From positions 4,703,200 through 4,767,199 of the forward strand of contig OX639973.1 in the NCBI GenBank assembly GCA_951828385.1: a stretch of 64,000 nt of DNA. The letters are read 5' to 3'. This document shows, one piece after another, positions 17,861 to 26,755 of the stretch; within the stretch, counting starts at the first letter, position 1; each line of letters opens with the position of its first letter. The stretch is from an uncultured Poribacteria bacterium. GTDB lineage: Bacteria > Poribacteria > WGA-4E > WGA-3G. The position numbers were made by a program, and so were the translations under genes. The notes beneath the pieces are model-generated. The model searched no databases and had not been told where the DNA came from. It worked only from the letters and a program-made list of their open reading frames with translations.

Positions 17861-17942
17861 GTATCAGGCATTTATCCCCTACAACGTCGGAGGCAAGCAC
17901 GTAGCCGAGAGACTACGCGTTGTAGGCTTGCCAACCTGATAC
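17861..17942. repeat. nested and crossing inverted repeats upstream of tnpB
   Basis: Four inverted-repeat pairs lie in 82 bases: GTATCAGG (17861) with CCTGATAC (17935), CCTACAACG (17878) with CGTTGTAGG (17918), GGCAAGC (17892) with GCTTGCC (17926), and CGTAG (17900) with CTACG (17913). The second and third pairs cross, so a pseudoknot or two alternative folds are possible in the tnpB leader RNA. Its role is unknown. Confidence 0.7.
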
Positions 17943-18135
17943 TATCATTATACTAATTCTTTCGTAACTGTCAAGTTTTTTCTTGACACAAGGGATTAGC
18001 GGGCTTTCCTCCCACAGCTAAAGCAGTGGGAAACCTCACGCCCGAATGCCCGTGAAACCTAAAAATCAGCATACATCTTGTAGAGGGTTTTTGCTTGAAG
18101 GTTGCTTCTCCTTGTGGGTGCCGGCAAACGCAGCG

Positions 18136-18957
18136 TTAAGTCTGGGCAACGAGTGTCAGTTCCGTTTGACCACCGAGACCCGCAACAACAGGAAATGTTT
18201 TTTCACCTGGCTTCCCGTCTTTCGGGACATATCTGACTTGCGGCGAGAAGTAGGCATACAATGCTGTATTCCGAGGTGTCGGCGTAGTATTCGGGCCGGA
18301 ACCGTGCACCATCAGGCTATGGAAGAACAGCGCACTTCCTGCCGAAAGTGGCACGTCCGTCTGTTGCGCCGCGACCTCTTTCCGATCGGTGAGTTCCTCA
18401 CCCTGCTCGCGGGCAATGTGTCCCCAAGACTGCATGCCCCACAGATGGCTTTTCGGAATCACTTTGAAACAACCGTTCTCCGGTGTAGCGTCGTTGAGCG
18501 CGATGCTCACGGTAACAAGGTTCGGCGGCTCCATCGGCCAATATGCCGAGTCTTGATGTAAGCCATGTGACGAGCCGTGGAACGCAGGTTTGAACATCAG
18601 CGTGCTTCTAAAAAGCAATAGATCATCGGATCCGGCGAGTGCTTGGACGACCGCGATGAGTTTCGGATGCTCTGCAAGATTCCGAAACACTTCGGAGTAC
18701 TGCCGTGTATTTTCTGCTTTCCGTAACACCGGTAGGTTACTTCCTTGTGTTTCATCTTTCGCGAACGGTTCACGTTGTACGTGGCGCCGTGCAACCTCTG
18801 CCCGTTCTTTTTCTCTGTCGGGTTCCTGTCCAGCAGCGAACTCGTGCAATCTGTGGATCTCTGCTTGGCACGCCTCAACCTCTTCCGCCGACAACAGATT
18901 TTCAACGATAAGATAACCTTCCTTTTCAAAAAACGCCTTTCGCGCTTTCGATTCCAT
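18136..18957 (-). CDS. phytanoyl-CoA dioxygenase family protein
   Basis: This 273-residue Fe(II)/2-oxoglutarate oxygenase has the facial triad H134-x-D136 and H218 and a 2-oxoglutarate-binding arginine R229 (RNTALYAYF). PhyH-type enzymes hydroxylate a wide range of small molecules, and the substrate cannot be named. The start overlaps the end of the upstream transporter gene: GGAGG, the transporter stop TAA and this ATG lie within 13 bases, so the two are translationally coupled. A transported compound may be its substrate (inference). Confidence 0.93.
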   Translation of the reverse strand: MESKARKAFFEKEGYLIVENLLSAEEVEACQAEIHRLHEFAAGQEPDREKERAEVARRHVQREPFAKDETQGSNLPVLRKAENTRQYSEVFRNLAEHPKLIAVVQALAGSDDLLLFRSTLMFKPAFHGSSHGLHQDSAYWPMEPPNLVTVSIALNDATPENGCFKVIPKSHLWGMQSWGHIAREQGEELTDRKEVAAQQTDVPLSAGSALFFHSLMVHGSGPNTTPTPRNTALYAYFSPQVRYVPKDGKPGEKTFPVVAGLGGQTELTLVAQT

Positions 18958-18959
18958 AG

Positions 18960-20390
18960 TTAGCCTCCAATCAATTGTTTAACTTCCCAAATGATGCTTG
19001 AAATCGCGAACCCAATATAGACACATGAAGCAATGACCATCATAGCAGTAGAAAACCGTTTCGGCTTTGCGAAGTCAGGCAGAAAGCGATAGTTCATGTA
19101 GAGCGTGAGCGGTACATAAATCGCCATCGCGAAACCCCCCATGTATGCCGCATTAAAGAGAAACCCTAATTCACTCACATTTAACTGCTCCATTACAAAA
19201 GTAATCACACACCCACCGACGATCCAGACACCTGCGATGAGCAGATACCACCAACTCAAATCCCGCTTTTGCGCGCCTCGGAAGTTGGTGTAGATAATAT
19301 CGGAGATGGAGCGTGATACACCGTCAACCAACGCGAGTTGCGTTCCGAAAAGCGTCGCTACACCGACCAATAAAAAAATCTTTTGTCCCGCCACGCCCCA
19401 GATTTTACCCAATATCTGTGCTTCATCGTAGATAAGTCTGCCTGGCTCCGGGACAATCCCGTTTGGGTGTAAAACCGCAAGTGCGCCGAAAATAAACAGC
19501 AAAATCGTAAGCGTGTTCAGTGCCCAGAAGAAAAGCATCTGGTCGTTTTTCACATATTGCCACCATTCGGTGAAGCGTTTACGGTTTTCCTCTGTCGCTT
19601 CAAAGAGAAACCCTGTTGCGGGTACCTTTTCGCTCCGGCCCCGAAGCGGGTTCTGTAACCCCGGCAGCTGCGCCCCCATACCGATGTTTTTGTCGCGTAA
19701 ATAGAAAGTGTAAAAAAGATTTGCTGTTCCGCCAGCCCCCGCGAAAACTAACGCAATAAACAGTTGTTTCACGGACATCCCCGGGTCTTTATAACCAACG
19801 TTTATCAAACCCGCACCGAGTTCTTTCCACGTATCCATCGAACCGACCATGACTGCAACCAAAATCAACCCGATGGTTACAATAGCGACTAACACCTCAA
19901 CCGTGTTTTCGACAGATTGGTAGATCATTTTCGGTCCGAAGAGGATGAGCGCGACCGCTGCGAATGTCACGATCGTCCAAAAGGTATCAGAACCCCAACC
20001 GCCGGGGCCAAGCACAAGTGCTTTGAGGGCGAGTCCCGATGTCCGTGCCCATCCGGGGGCTATCCAACCCACGACTGTCAGTAGAATGAACAACGGCGCA
20101 AACCCTCGCCAGATACGGCTGTAGCCTGTATATACCGTTTCACCTGTAGCGATTGTCCAACGTCCGACTTCAAAATTAATCCACAGTTGAAGGAATACGC
20201 CGAGAACCGCCGCCCAGATCATGCTCCCACCATATTCCGCGACGATACGGGGCCAAATCACACTCTCACCCGCACCGATCGACAAACCAACCAAGATAGC
20301 ACCGGGCCCCGCAATCTTCCAAAATGGCAACTGCTTCTCTGGCAATTCAACGACCTTAAAATCGTCAATCGGTTGATAAATTTTAGCCAT
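18960..20390 (-). CDS. Nramp-like membrane transporter without the metal-binding motif
   Basis: This 476-residue protein has about eleven hydrophobic segments and the overall layout of Nramp/SLC11 transporters. The first segment reads GLSIGAGES where metal-transporting Nramps have DPGN, and the sixth has GAGGTANLF in place of the MPH-type motif. The transition-metal site is therefore not conserved, and the substrate is probably not Mn or Fe. It is coupled to a PhyH dioxygenase and follows the FAD/Fe-S dehydrogenase on the same strand, which suggests uptake of an organic compound or another ion (inference). Confidence 0.8.
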   Translation of the reverse strand: MAKIYQPIDDFKVVELPEKQLPFWKIAGPGAILVGLSIGAGESVIWPRIVAEYGGSMIWAAVLGVFLQLWINFEVGRWTIATGETVYTGYSRIWRGFAPLFILLTVVGWIAPGWARTSGLALKALVLGPGGWGSDTFWTIVTFAAVALILFGPKMIYQSVENTVEVLVAIVTIGLILVAVMVGSMDTWKELGAGLINVGYKDPGMSVKQLFIALVFAGAGGTANLFYTFYLRDKNIGMGAQLPGLQNPLRGRSEKVPATGFLFEATEENRKRFTEWWQYVKNDQMLFFWALNTLTILLFIFGALAVLHPNGIVPEPGRLIYDEAQILGKIWGVAGQKIFLLVGVATLFGTQLALVDGVSRSISDIIYTNFRGAQKRDLSWWYLLIAGVWIVGGCVITFVMEQLNVSELGFLFNAAYMGGFAMAIYVPLTLYMNYRFLPDFAKPKRFSTAMMVIASCVYIGFAISSIIWEVKQLIGG

Positions 20391-20415
20391 TGTGTCTTCC
20401 TCCGGTGCGGGATTT

Positions 20416-23379
20416 TTAATCTGCTACCATTGATTCGCGCAATACTTCAATCGGGTGCTTCGGTTGCACACCTGTGCCATGTTCAAGCTGATGTCTACAG
20501 GAAAAACCAGCAGCACTAAGCGTGAAACTATCCCGTGGCTTTTCACGGACAGCACCAAAAAGTCGTAACTCGCCAATCTTCATAGAGAGATCATAATGTA
20601 CTTTCTCATACCCGAACGCGCCCGCCATACCACAACAACTCGAATCAATCACTGAAACGTTATGTTGTACAGGTAGACTGAGCATCTGAACAGTCGGTTG
20701 GGTACCAACGAGTGCGCGCTGATGGCAATGTCCGTGCAGCAATATGTCGCGGGGTTCTGACGAGAATGCTAACGGCAATGCGTCCTTTTCTGCCAGCTGC
20801 GCAAAAAATTCCTCAAACGAATAGGTCGCTTCAGCGACCCGTTTCGCATCAGGTGTACCGATCAACTCAACGTAATCATCGGTGATGGCAGAGGTACAAC
20901 TCGGCTCACATCCGATAATCGGGATGCCTGCGTCAGCATACCCGCGAAGTACGTCAATGTTATAACTCGCGTTCTCAATGGCGCGGTCAAGCATCCCTTC
21001 TGAAATCAATGGGCGACCACAGCACCGCTTCTCAGGGAGCAGCACTTCAAATCCGCACGCTTCCAGCAGCTCCACCGCAGCTTTACCGATAGATGGCTCG
21101 CTGTAGTTCATGAACGTATCGGGGAAGAGCACAACCTTTTTGTCTGATGTCCGTCGCGAACGACGTTTTTGGAACCACTGTTCATAAGTCGGACGCACGA
21201 AGGTAGGCATATCCCGCCGCCGATCAACGCCGACTAATTTTTCGGCAATCCATTTTGAAATCCCGTTGTTGACTGCCCAATTAGAGAACGGAGAAAACAT
21301 TGAACCGAGGGGCGCGAGCGCGCCAATTTCACCAAATAGCCGCCGATGCAAGGGCAAACCGTTCGCTTTGTGGTAGTGTGCCATGACCTCATATTTAATC
21401 TTTGCCATGTCCACATTGGACGGACACTCTGCTTTGCACGCTTTGCAGCCGAGACATAAATCCAGAACTTCTTGTAGCCGTTCATCTGTGAATTCCGTGT
21501 GTGGCAACGCGCCCGAAATGATGGAGCGCAGCGCGTTCGCACGTCCACGCGTTGAATGCTCTTCTTCACGTGTACCGATAAAAGACGGACACATAGTGCC
21601 AGTCAGCGTTTTTCGACATGCCCCGACACCGTTGCACATCTCAATCGCCCTACCGAATCCGTCTTGGCTCGAAAAATCGAAGTAGGTATCAATTTTAATG
21701 GTGTTGTAATCTGCACCGAAGCGGAGATTTTCTGTCATCGGCGGCGCGTCGACAATTTTGCCCGGATTCATAAGACCGTTCGGGTCAAACGCTCTTTTCA
21801 CCTCAGTGAGTGCCTGATATATCTCTGGACCGAACATGCTCTCTATCCATTCACTCCGGACCAGGCCATCGCCATGTTCTCCGCTCATAGCACCGTCGAG
21901 TTCCATGAGCAGGTCTCGGACTTCACGAGCGATGTCGTGCATCTTCTGAATATCGGTTTCGGATTTGAGATTGACGATAGGGCGGTTGTGCAACAACCCA
22001 ACGCTCGCATGTGCATAGTAGGCGGCGGTGGTATCGTGTGCCGTGACGATTTCATCGAATCGGCGAACATATTCTGGCAGGTGTGCTATCGGCACCGCGG
22101 CATCTTCAACGAAGCCCACCGGTTTCGCATCGCCTTTCATTCCCATAAGCAAGCCAAGTCCGGCTTTCCGAGTCTCCCAGACCCGCGATTTCTCTTCGGC
22201 GGTAAGACAGCGCACGAACGCATAACCGAAACCGGCACTTTTCAACAGCTTTTCCAGTCTCTCTAACTGCGATTCTAATGCTGCTTGGCTCTCACCGTAA
22301 AATTCGACAGCGAGGAGCGCAGCCGGTTCACCTTGTATGAAGGTGGTCAGCCGGGAAAATTCCAATGAACCTCGCGCCATATCAAGGATCGTTTTGTCTA
22401 TGAGTTCTACAGCCGTCGGGTTACATTCCAGGATGGGTTGCATCGCTTCCATAGAGGCAATGAGGGATTCAAAATGGACGACACACAGCGCAGTGAGGTG
22501 GGGAACCGGAACGAGATTCACTGTCGCTTCAACAGTTGTTGCAAGTGTTCCCTCGGAACCGACAAGAATTTTTGTCAGGCTAAACGGGTGATTTTCATCG
22601 CATCCATCGCGGCGATACGGTGTAACCTCTTTTGAGCCGGCATCTTTAACAAACTCATCAAGGTTATAACCCGCAACACGACGCAGGATACGCGGGTAAC
22701 GTTTACGAATCTCTGCTTCGTTATGCTCACAGATACGGCATAACTCGCGATAGATGTTCGCCTCTAATGTGTCACCCTGTTTTTTAGTTTTTAATTTCTC
22801 AAGTGAGATAGGGGATGCTGTGATTTCGTCAGCGTTGGAAAGCACCAAGTCAAGCGACATGACGTGATCGATGGTTTTCCCGTAGATGAGGGAATGTGAA
22901 CCTGCGGAGTTATTGCCAATAGTGCCACCGACGTTCGCACGACTGCTTGTCGCAACATCTGGCGCATACATCAACCCGTGCGCCTTTAACTTATGGTTCA
23001 ACTCGTCTAAGACGATACCGGGCTGCACGCGCGCCCAACTTTCAGCGACGTTTACCTCAAGCAGTTGATTCATGTATTTGGACATGTCCAACACGATCGC
23101 CTCACCGACGCTCTGCCCAGCGAGGCTCGTACCACCACCGCGTGGAAGGATCGGGACGTTATGTTCCGACGCAATTTGCACCGTCTTGATGATGTCTTGG
23201 CTGTCTTTTGGAATTACAACACCTATGGGTTGTATTTGGTAGAGACTTGCATCTGTGCTGTAGAGTGCCTTAGAATATAGGTCAAAACGCACTTCACCTG
23301 CGAGTGTATCCGATAAATGTGCTTCAAGAGTTCCCGATGTAGGGGTGTCCATGTTGCTATCCGAAGCGGTCGTGTGCAT
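20416..23379 (-). CDS. FAD and Fe-S dehydrogenase, YdiJ/D-2-hydroxyacid type
   Basis: This 987-residue protein fuses a FAD-binding type 4 domain (about 50-260, PRGGGTSLAGQ), a FAD-linked oxidase C-terminal domain (about 280-540), a two-cluster ferredoxin region (cysteines around 580 and 641, including CLGCKACKAECP) and two cysteine-rich CCG domains (CCGRP near 785, CCGMAG near 913). The order and length match YdiJ, which oxidises D-2-hydroxyglutarate or other D-2-hydroxyacids and passes electrons to the membrane. The start ATG has no strong ribosome site; a second ATG 27 bases in is possible. It is upstream of the Nramp-like and PhyH genes on the same strand. Confidence 0.92.
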   Translation of the reverse strand: MHTTASDSNMDTPTSGTLEAHLSDTLAGEVRFDLYSKALYSTDASLYQIQPIGVVIPKDSQDIIKTVQIASEHNVPILPRGGGTSLAGQSVGEAIVLDMSKYMNQLLEVNVAESWARVQPGIVLDELNHKLKAHGLMYAPDVATSSRANVGGTIGNNSAGSHSLIYGKTIDHVMSLDLVLSNADEITASPISLEKLKTKKQGDTLEANIYRELCRICEHNEAEIRKRYPRILRRVAGYNLDEFVKDAGSKEVTPYRRDGCDENHPFSLTKILVGSEGTLATTVEATVNLVPVPHLTALCVVHFESLIASMEAMQPILECNPTAVELIDKTILDMARGSLEFSRLTTFIQGEPAALLAVEFYGESQAALESQLERLEKLLKSAGFGYAFVRCLTAEEKSRVWETRKAGLGLLMGMKGDAKPVGFVEDAAVPIAHLPEYVRRFDEIVTAHDTTAAYYAHASVGLLHNRPIVNLKSETDIQKMHDIAREVRDLLMELDGAMSGEHGDGLVRSEWIESMFGPEIYQALTEVKRAFDPNGLMNPGKIVDAPPMTENLRFGADYNTIKIDTYFDFSSQDGFGRAIEMCNGVGACRKTLTGTMCPSFIGTREEEHSTRGRANALRSIISGALPHTEFTDERLQEVLDLCLGCKACKAECPSNVDMAKIKYEVMAHYHKANGLPLHRRLFGEIGALAPLGSMFSPFSNWAVNNGISKWIAEKLVGVDRRRDMPTFVRPTYEQWFQKRRSRRTSDKKVVLFPDTFMNYSEPSIGKAAVELLEACGFEVLLPEKRCCGRPLISEGMLDRAIENASYNIDVLRGYADAGIPIIGCEPSCTSAITDDYVELIGTPDAKRVAEATYSFEEFFAQLAEKDALPLAFSSEPRDILLHGHCHQRALVGTQPTVQMLSLPVQHNVSVIDSSCCGMAGAFGYEKVHYDLSMKIGELRLFGAVREKPRDSFTLSAAGFSCRHQLEHGTGVQPKHPIEVLRESMVAD

Positions 23380-23412
23380 GACCGCCAGAAGTTCTAAAAA
23401 AATCTAAAAAAT

Positions 23413-23441
23413 TTGACATTGATATCTAAATAAAGTATAAT
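23413..23441 (+). promoter_or_regulatory. consensus sigma70 promoter for tRNA-Leu
   Basis: TTGACA (23413-23418) and TATAAT (23436-23441) are exactly 17 bases apart and 12 bases upstream of the tRNA. Confidence 0.88.
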
Positions 23442-23453
23442 TAATCACACAAT

Positions 23454-23536
23454 GCCCCTGTGATGGAATTGGTATACATAGCAGGTTGAGGGCCTGTGCC
23501 TTAATTGGCATGCTGGTTCGAGTCCAGTCGGGGGCA
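23454..23536 (+). tRNA. tRNA-Leu (GAG)
   Basis: An 83-base class II tRNA with a perfect 7-bp acceptor (one G-T pair), anticodon loop TTGAGGG giving GAG, a variable arm and GGTTCGAGTCC in the T arm. CCA is not encoded. It ends 5 bases from the stop of the convergent glycosyltransferase gene. Confidence 0.95.
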
Positions 23537-23541
23537 TCTTT

Positions 23542-24696
23542 TTATTTCGCAGCCTCCCCAAGTAGTTCTTGATATACTTGATACGTCCGTTCTGCAATTG
23601 TCTCCCACGTAAAATTTTTGATACGGTCAAGCCCGCGCGCAACCAAATCGTTTCGGAGGTGGGCATCGTGTGCAATTTGATGTATCCGTTCCGCTAAAGC
23701 ATCCGTATCGGCTTCAGGAAAGACAAGCCCCGCGTCATCAATTACGTGCGGAATCTCGCCAGAATCTGAACCGATGACTGGAACTTCGCACGCCATTCCC
23801 TCAATAAGCACTCGACCAAAGAATTCTACCCATCCGGGTGTTGTCCGTGAAGGCAGGATGAGCGTATCCATACAATTAATATAAGCGGCGACCTCTTCGG
23901 GTGGCACCGCATCTATCCACACAATCTGTTCAGAGATACCAAGCGTCTCCGCACTTTTTTCAAAATCCGGTTTATCTTCGCCTTGCCCGACGATTAAAAG
24001 TTTATAGGTCTGCGAGTTATCGCGACTTACAAGGCGTGCTAAGGCTTCAAGAAGCGTCTCTATTCCCTTCATTTGAAGGAGTCTACCGACATAACCGGCT
24101 ACAAAACAGCCACTGAGTCCGAGCGAATCTCGCAGCGCATTGACATCCATTTTATAGAAATGACGCACATCAACACCATTCGGAAACGGAGTCTGTTCGC
24201 CGGTGTAGCCGCGTTCCGTTAGAATTTTGCCAGCGTTTTCACTCAGTGGAAACGCTTTATCTGCCGCTCGAAAAACAGTGCGTTCAATCCATACGGGCAA
24301 TATGCCAAACCGCTGCTTCGTTGGTATACTCAGGGACGTGCGAAAAATGAAACGGCTGTTCCGGCAATATTTCCGTTTCAAGCGCACCGTTTGTAGCGCG
24401 TTCAGACTCCACGCTTCTTCCTCTAAGTGAACAATATCCGGTTGGAAGTCCCTAAAGTGAGTTTTAATACCACGATGGTAGTAAAAACGACTCCCATAAC
24501 CGGAGAACCGGATCGGACATGGAAATTCTTCACACGGCGTGTCTGGTTCCGGTTCAAAGACAATATCTTGGAAACTTTCATACCAACGCATCGGTGTGAC
24601 AACCCTTAGGGCGACATCCGGGCGTTCCGCAATCAGCGCGAACTTTCGCCGGTACGGCTTCATAATGTAAGAATGAGAAAGGACTAAGACACGCAA
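23542..24696 (-). CDS. glycosyltransferase family 4
   Basis: This 384-residue GT-B glycosyltransferase has an N-terminal acceptor domain starting with VLVLSHSYIM and a C-terminal nucleotide-sugar domain with GYVGRLLQMKGIETL and the EGMACEVPVIGSDSGEIPHV signature in which the conserved glutamates sit. It should build an envelope polysaccharide or glycolipid from an activated sugar; donor and acceptor are unknown. It begins 17 bases after the coiled-coil gene, so the two are probably co-transcribed. Confidence 0.93.
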   Translation of the reverse strand: MRVLVLSHSYIMKPYRRKFALIAERPDVALRVVTPMRWYESFQDIVFEPEPDTPCEEFPCPIRFSGYGSRFYYHRGIKTHFRDFQPDIVHLEEEAWSLNALQTVRLKRKYCRNSRFIFRTSLSIPTKQRFGILPVWIERTVFRAADKAFPLSENAGKILTERGYTGEQTPFPNGVDVRHFYKMDVNALRDSLGLSGCFVAGYVGRLLQMKGIETLLEALARLVSRDNSQTYKLLIVGQGEDKPDFEKSAETLGISEQIVWIDAVPPEEVAAYINCMDTLILPSRTTPGWVEFFGRVLIEGMACEVPVIGSDSGEIPHVIDDAGLVFPEADTDALAERIHQIAHDAHLRNDLVARGLDRIKNFTWETIAERTYQVYQELLGEAAK

Positions 24697-24713
24697 GGTG
24701 CTAATATGTCGGT

Positions 24714-25106
24714 TTACTCAGAGTGTCCTGAATCTACTGCAGATGCCGGTGATGCTGCGTCCGACTCATCATCTTGCGCCGTAAAGGCGATCTCATCACC
24801 TGTCTCTGGTGCCTCTGTCTCATTTGATACAGCGAGGACATTCATTAAACCTTCAAGCCTCTCTTTGATTTCGGAACGTTCCTGAGAAGTACCTAACCGT
24901 TCTAAGTTGAGTTCTTCCTCAAGTTCGTTATTATGGGTTTCAAGTTCTTGAATCTTTGTATCTCGTTGTAGGACATCGTTATTGAGACGCGCGACTTCAG
25001 CTTCAAGCTCCAGTTTCTCTGCTCTCAACTTTTGAACAGTCGAAATCGCAAGTTCAACATGTTCTTCCAAGTGCGATACTATACTTTGTTCAAATGTTTC
25101 GGACAT
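24714..25106 (-). CDS. coiled-coil protein, ZapB-like in pattern
   Basis: This 130-residue acidic protein is a long coiled coil (residues about 10-90) opening with SHLEEHVELAISTVQKLRAEK, a pattern seen in ZapB/DUF904-type proteins. A low-complexity acidic tail rich in A, S, D and E follows. A structural or scaffold role is plausible and no catalytic motif is present. GGAGGTGA stands before the ATG. The assignment to ZapB rests on heptad pattern only and is weak. Confidence 0.7.
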   Translation of the reverse strand: MSETFEQSIVSHLEEHVELAISTVQKLRAEKLELEAEVARLNNDVLQRDTKIQELETHNNELEEELNLERLGTSQERSEIKERLEGLMNVLAVSNETEAPETGDEIAFTAQDDESDAASPASAVDSGHSE

Positions 25107-25266
25107 ATTGTAGTCACCTCCAAGGGCATTTGAGTCTCTTTAACCCAAGTTGCTACCTAAATGAAAATGTATATAATTATGTTGTTTCTAAGGTTACTGA
25201 TAAAATATAATTGCGTTTATGCGTCCACATGCCTCAATTATACTTTACCTTCGGTTATAATACAAA

Positions 25267-26178
25267 CTAAAAATCTGTGGTACAGGCTACCGAATTTGCT
25301 ATCGGTTCAATGAGCGACAAATGCTCAACATCTGCCCAATTTGGACATTCGTGAACGTAGTGAAACAGATACTGCTGCGCATACCCTACACCGTCTCCGA
25401 AATAACTGTGAGCGAACTCGCGTATTTCGCGATGTGTGGCGCGTCGGCGAAGGTAAACCGTCTCAAAAATCCGTTTTATCCAGACATCAATCGGCAATGC
25501 CGCGAGATGCCCAAGCGAAAACAGGCAGATACAGTCAGCAACCTTTTCACCGATGCCGTTTTGACGCATTAATGCCTGCTTCGCTTCAGGGTACGACATC
25601 TGTTTCATTGCTGTGAGCGAAAGTTCACCGCTAACGACGGCTTGTGCAGCATCTTGAAGATAATTGGCTCGATAGCCAGTGCCGCAGGCAAGAAGTGCCT
25701 CGTTTGTGGCTGTTGCAAGCGCGTCCGGACTCGGAAAACTGTAATCCACATATCCAGCAAGCGTCAAGTGTTCACCGAAGCGTTCGGACAACCGACGGAT
25801 AATGCCACGAATCCGAGGGACGTTGTTGTTCTGCGATAAAATGAACGATGCCACTGTTTCCCAGAGTTCTTGGTTCAGAATGCGCATTCCCCAAAGTTTA
25901 TCAATCGCCTGGTGCATATAGGCATCGTTGTTGACTTCAGCAAGAATTTTCGGGACATCGCGTCCAATGTCGAGATAGTGACGGAGATATGACACGAAAC
26001 GGGGCTCATCTTCGTCGGTAGAACTCTCAACACATAAAATAGTCCCTTCTTGAGAGATTTTGAGGATGCGTCCTTCCACAACACCGTAGTAGGCATTATC
26101 TATTCGGTGCCATCGAAATGATTGTCCTGATTCTAAGGTATATTTTAGACTGAAATCTGTTACGTTCTGAATCTGCAT
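25267..26178 (-). CDS. ogg: 8-oxoguanine DNA glycosylase (OGG1 type)
   Basis: This 303-residue HhH-GPD glycosylase has the OGG1 N-terminal motif SGQSFRW, a helix-hairpin-helix NGIGEKVADC with the catalytic lysine K212, and the catalytic aspartate D231 in PIDVWIKR. It removes 8-oxoguanine opposite C and nicks the strand through its lyase activity. The start has no evident Shine-Dalgarno sequence. The first 30 codons and the leader are duplicated with 100 percent identity 214 bases upstream, at a MITE. Confidence 0.93.
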   Translation of the reverse strand: MQIQNVTDFSLKYTLESGQSFRWHRIDNAYYGVVEGRILKISQEGTILCVESSTDEDEPRFVSYLRHYLDIGRDVPKILAEVNNDAYMHQAIDKLWGMRILNQELWETVASFILSQNNNVPRIRGIIRRLSERFGEHLTLAGYVDYSFPSPDALATATNEALLACGTGYRANYLQDAAQAVVSGELSLTAMKQMSYPEAKQALMRQNGIGEKVADCICLFSLGHLAALPIDVWIKRIFETVYLRRRATHREIREFAHSYFGDGVGYAQQYLFHYVHECPNWADVEHLSLIEPIANSVACTTDF

Positions 26179-26231
26179 CGTGTGTCTTGCCGGGTTTTAT
26201 AGTGAAGTCCATAAATAAGTGGACATCTTTG
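26088..26231. repeat. direct repeat copy 1 (ogg 5' end plus MITE start)
   Basis: This 144-base segment is identical to 26302-26445. It contains the first 30 codons of ogg and the left end of a MITE. Confidence 0.97.
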
Positions 26232-26301
26232 CAGCATGATGCACGTCGCATCTGGGCGAGTACGCCGCAAAACTTTTAGTTTGTGTCAGTCTGAATGCCT
26301 G
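26198..26301. mobile_element. partial MITE (left part)
   Basis: It begins with the terminal repeat TATAGTGAAGTCC and continues to the first half of the internal palindrome (CAGTCTGAATGCCTG), where the duplication junction truncates it. Its middle differs from the other two copies. Confidence 0.75.
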
Positions 26302-26392
26302 AGTAGGCATTATCTATTCGGTGCCATCGAAATGATTGTCCTGATTCTAAGGTATATTTTAGACTGAAATCTGTTACGTTCTGAATCTGCAT
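26302..26392 (-). pseudogene. duplicated N-terminal fragment of ogg
   Basis: This fragment repeats the start codon and first 30 codons of ogg exactly and then runs into MITE sequence. It cannot encode a functional glycosylase and arose by the local duplication. Confidence 0.9.
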
Positions 26393-26445
26393 CGTGTGTC
26401 TTGCCGGGTTTTATAGTGAAGTCCATAAATAAGTGGACATCTTTG
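26302..26445. repeat. direct repeat copy 2
   Basis: Second copy of the 144-base segment, offset by 214 bases. Its left junction lies at TAGGCATT, a short sequence present both in ogg and in the MITE palindrome. Confidence 0.97.
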
Positions 26446-26537
26446 TAGCATAAACTGTTAGTTTGTGCCAGTCTGAATGCCTGTTATAGGTATTCAGACT
26501 GTTGGAGAGTGCCCAATTAACTATAGGTTTTACTATA
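26412..26537. mobile_element. MITE, 126 bases
   Basis: Complete copy of a non-coding element with imperfect terminal inverted repeats (TATAGTGAAGTCC and, reversed, TATAGTAAAACC) and an internal palindrome CAGTCTGAATGCC/GGTATTCAGACTG. The related copy is at 37506-37685. TA ends suggest mobilisation by an IS630/mariner-type transposase (inference). Confidence 0.78.
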
Positions 26538-26657
26538 ATGAGGGCTTGCAGGCAATGCCATTGATGTTGTTTGTATTAAGTATATAGCAAATTACAAAAA
26601 TTAGCAAATTTTTCTTGTGTTGCGTAGGTTCTACTCTCTAAAGATAGATCCTATAAT

Positions 26658-26686
26658 TTGACATTCACCCCGTTTACGCGTATAAT
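26658..26686 (+). promoter_or_regulatory. consensus sigma70 promoter for the parvulin gene
   Basis: TTGACA (26658-26663) and TATAAT (26681-26686) with a 17-base spacer lie 69 bases before the start codon. Confidence 0.85.
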
Positions 26687-26755
26687 ATATTAACGCCTCT
26701 TGATGAAAAATATGAGCATCTGTTAGCAGAATCAAACGGGAGATACCTTTAAAAC

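Larger units (their letters stand above)
16543..18045 (-). mobile_element. IS605-type element carrying only tnpB
   Basis: The element lacks the Y1 transposase TnpA and has only tnpB. On the coding strand its left end has a hairpin CCCACTGCTTTAGCTGTGGG (18011-18030) and its right end a hairpin with stem CCCAAG/CTTGGG (16551-16570), immediately followed by GTAGTTGAC, as at IS605-family right ends. The right-end hairpin overlaps the tnpB stop codon, the place where omega RNAs end and the guide begins. The guide would then read from about 16542 downward. Exact termini are estimated to within about 10 bases. It would need a TnpA in trans to move. Confidence 0.8.
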
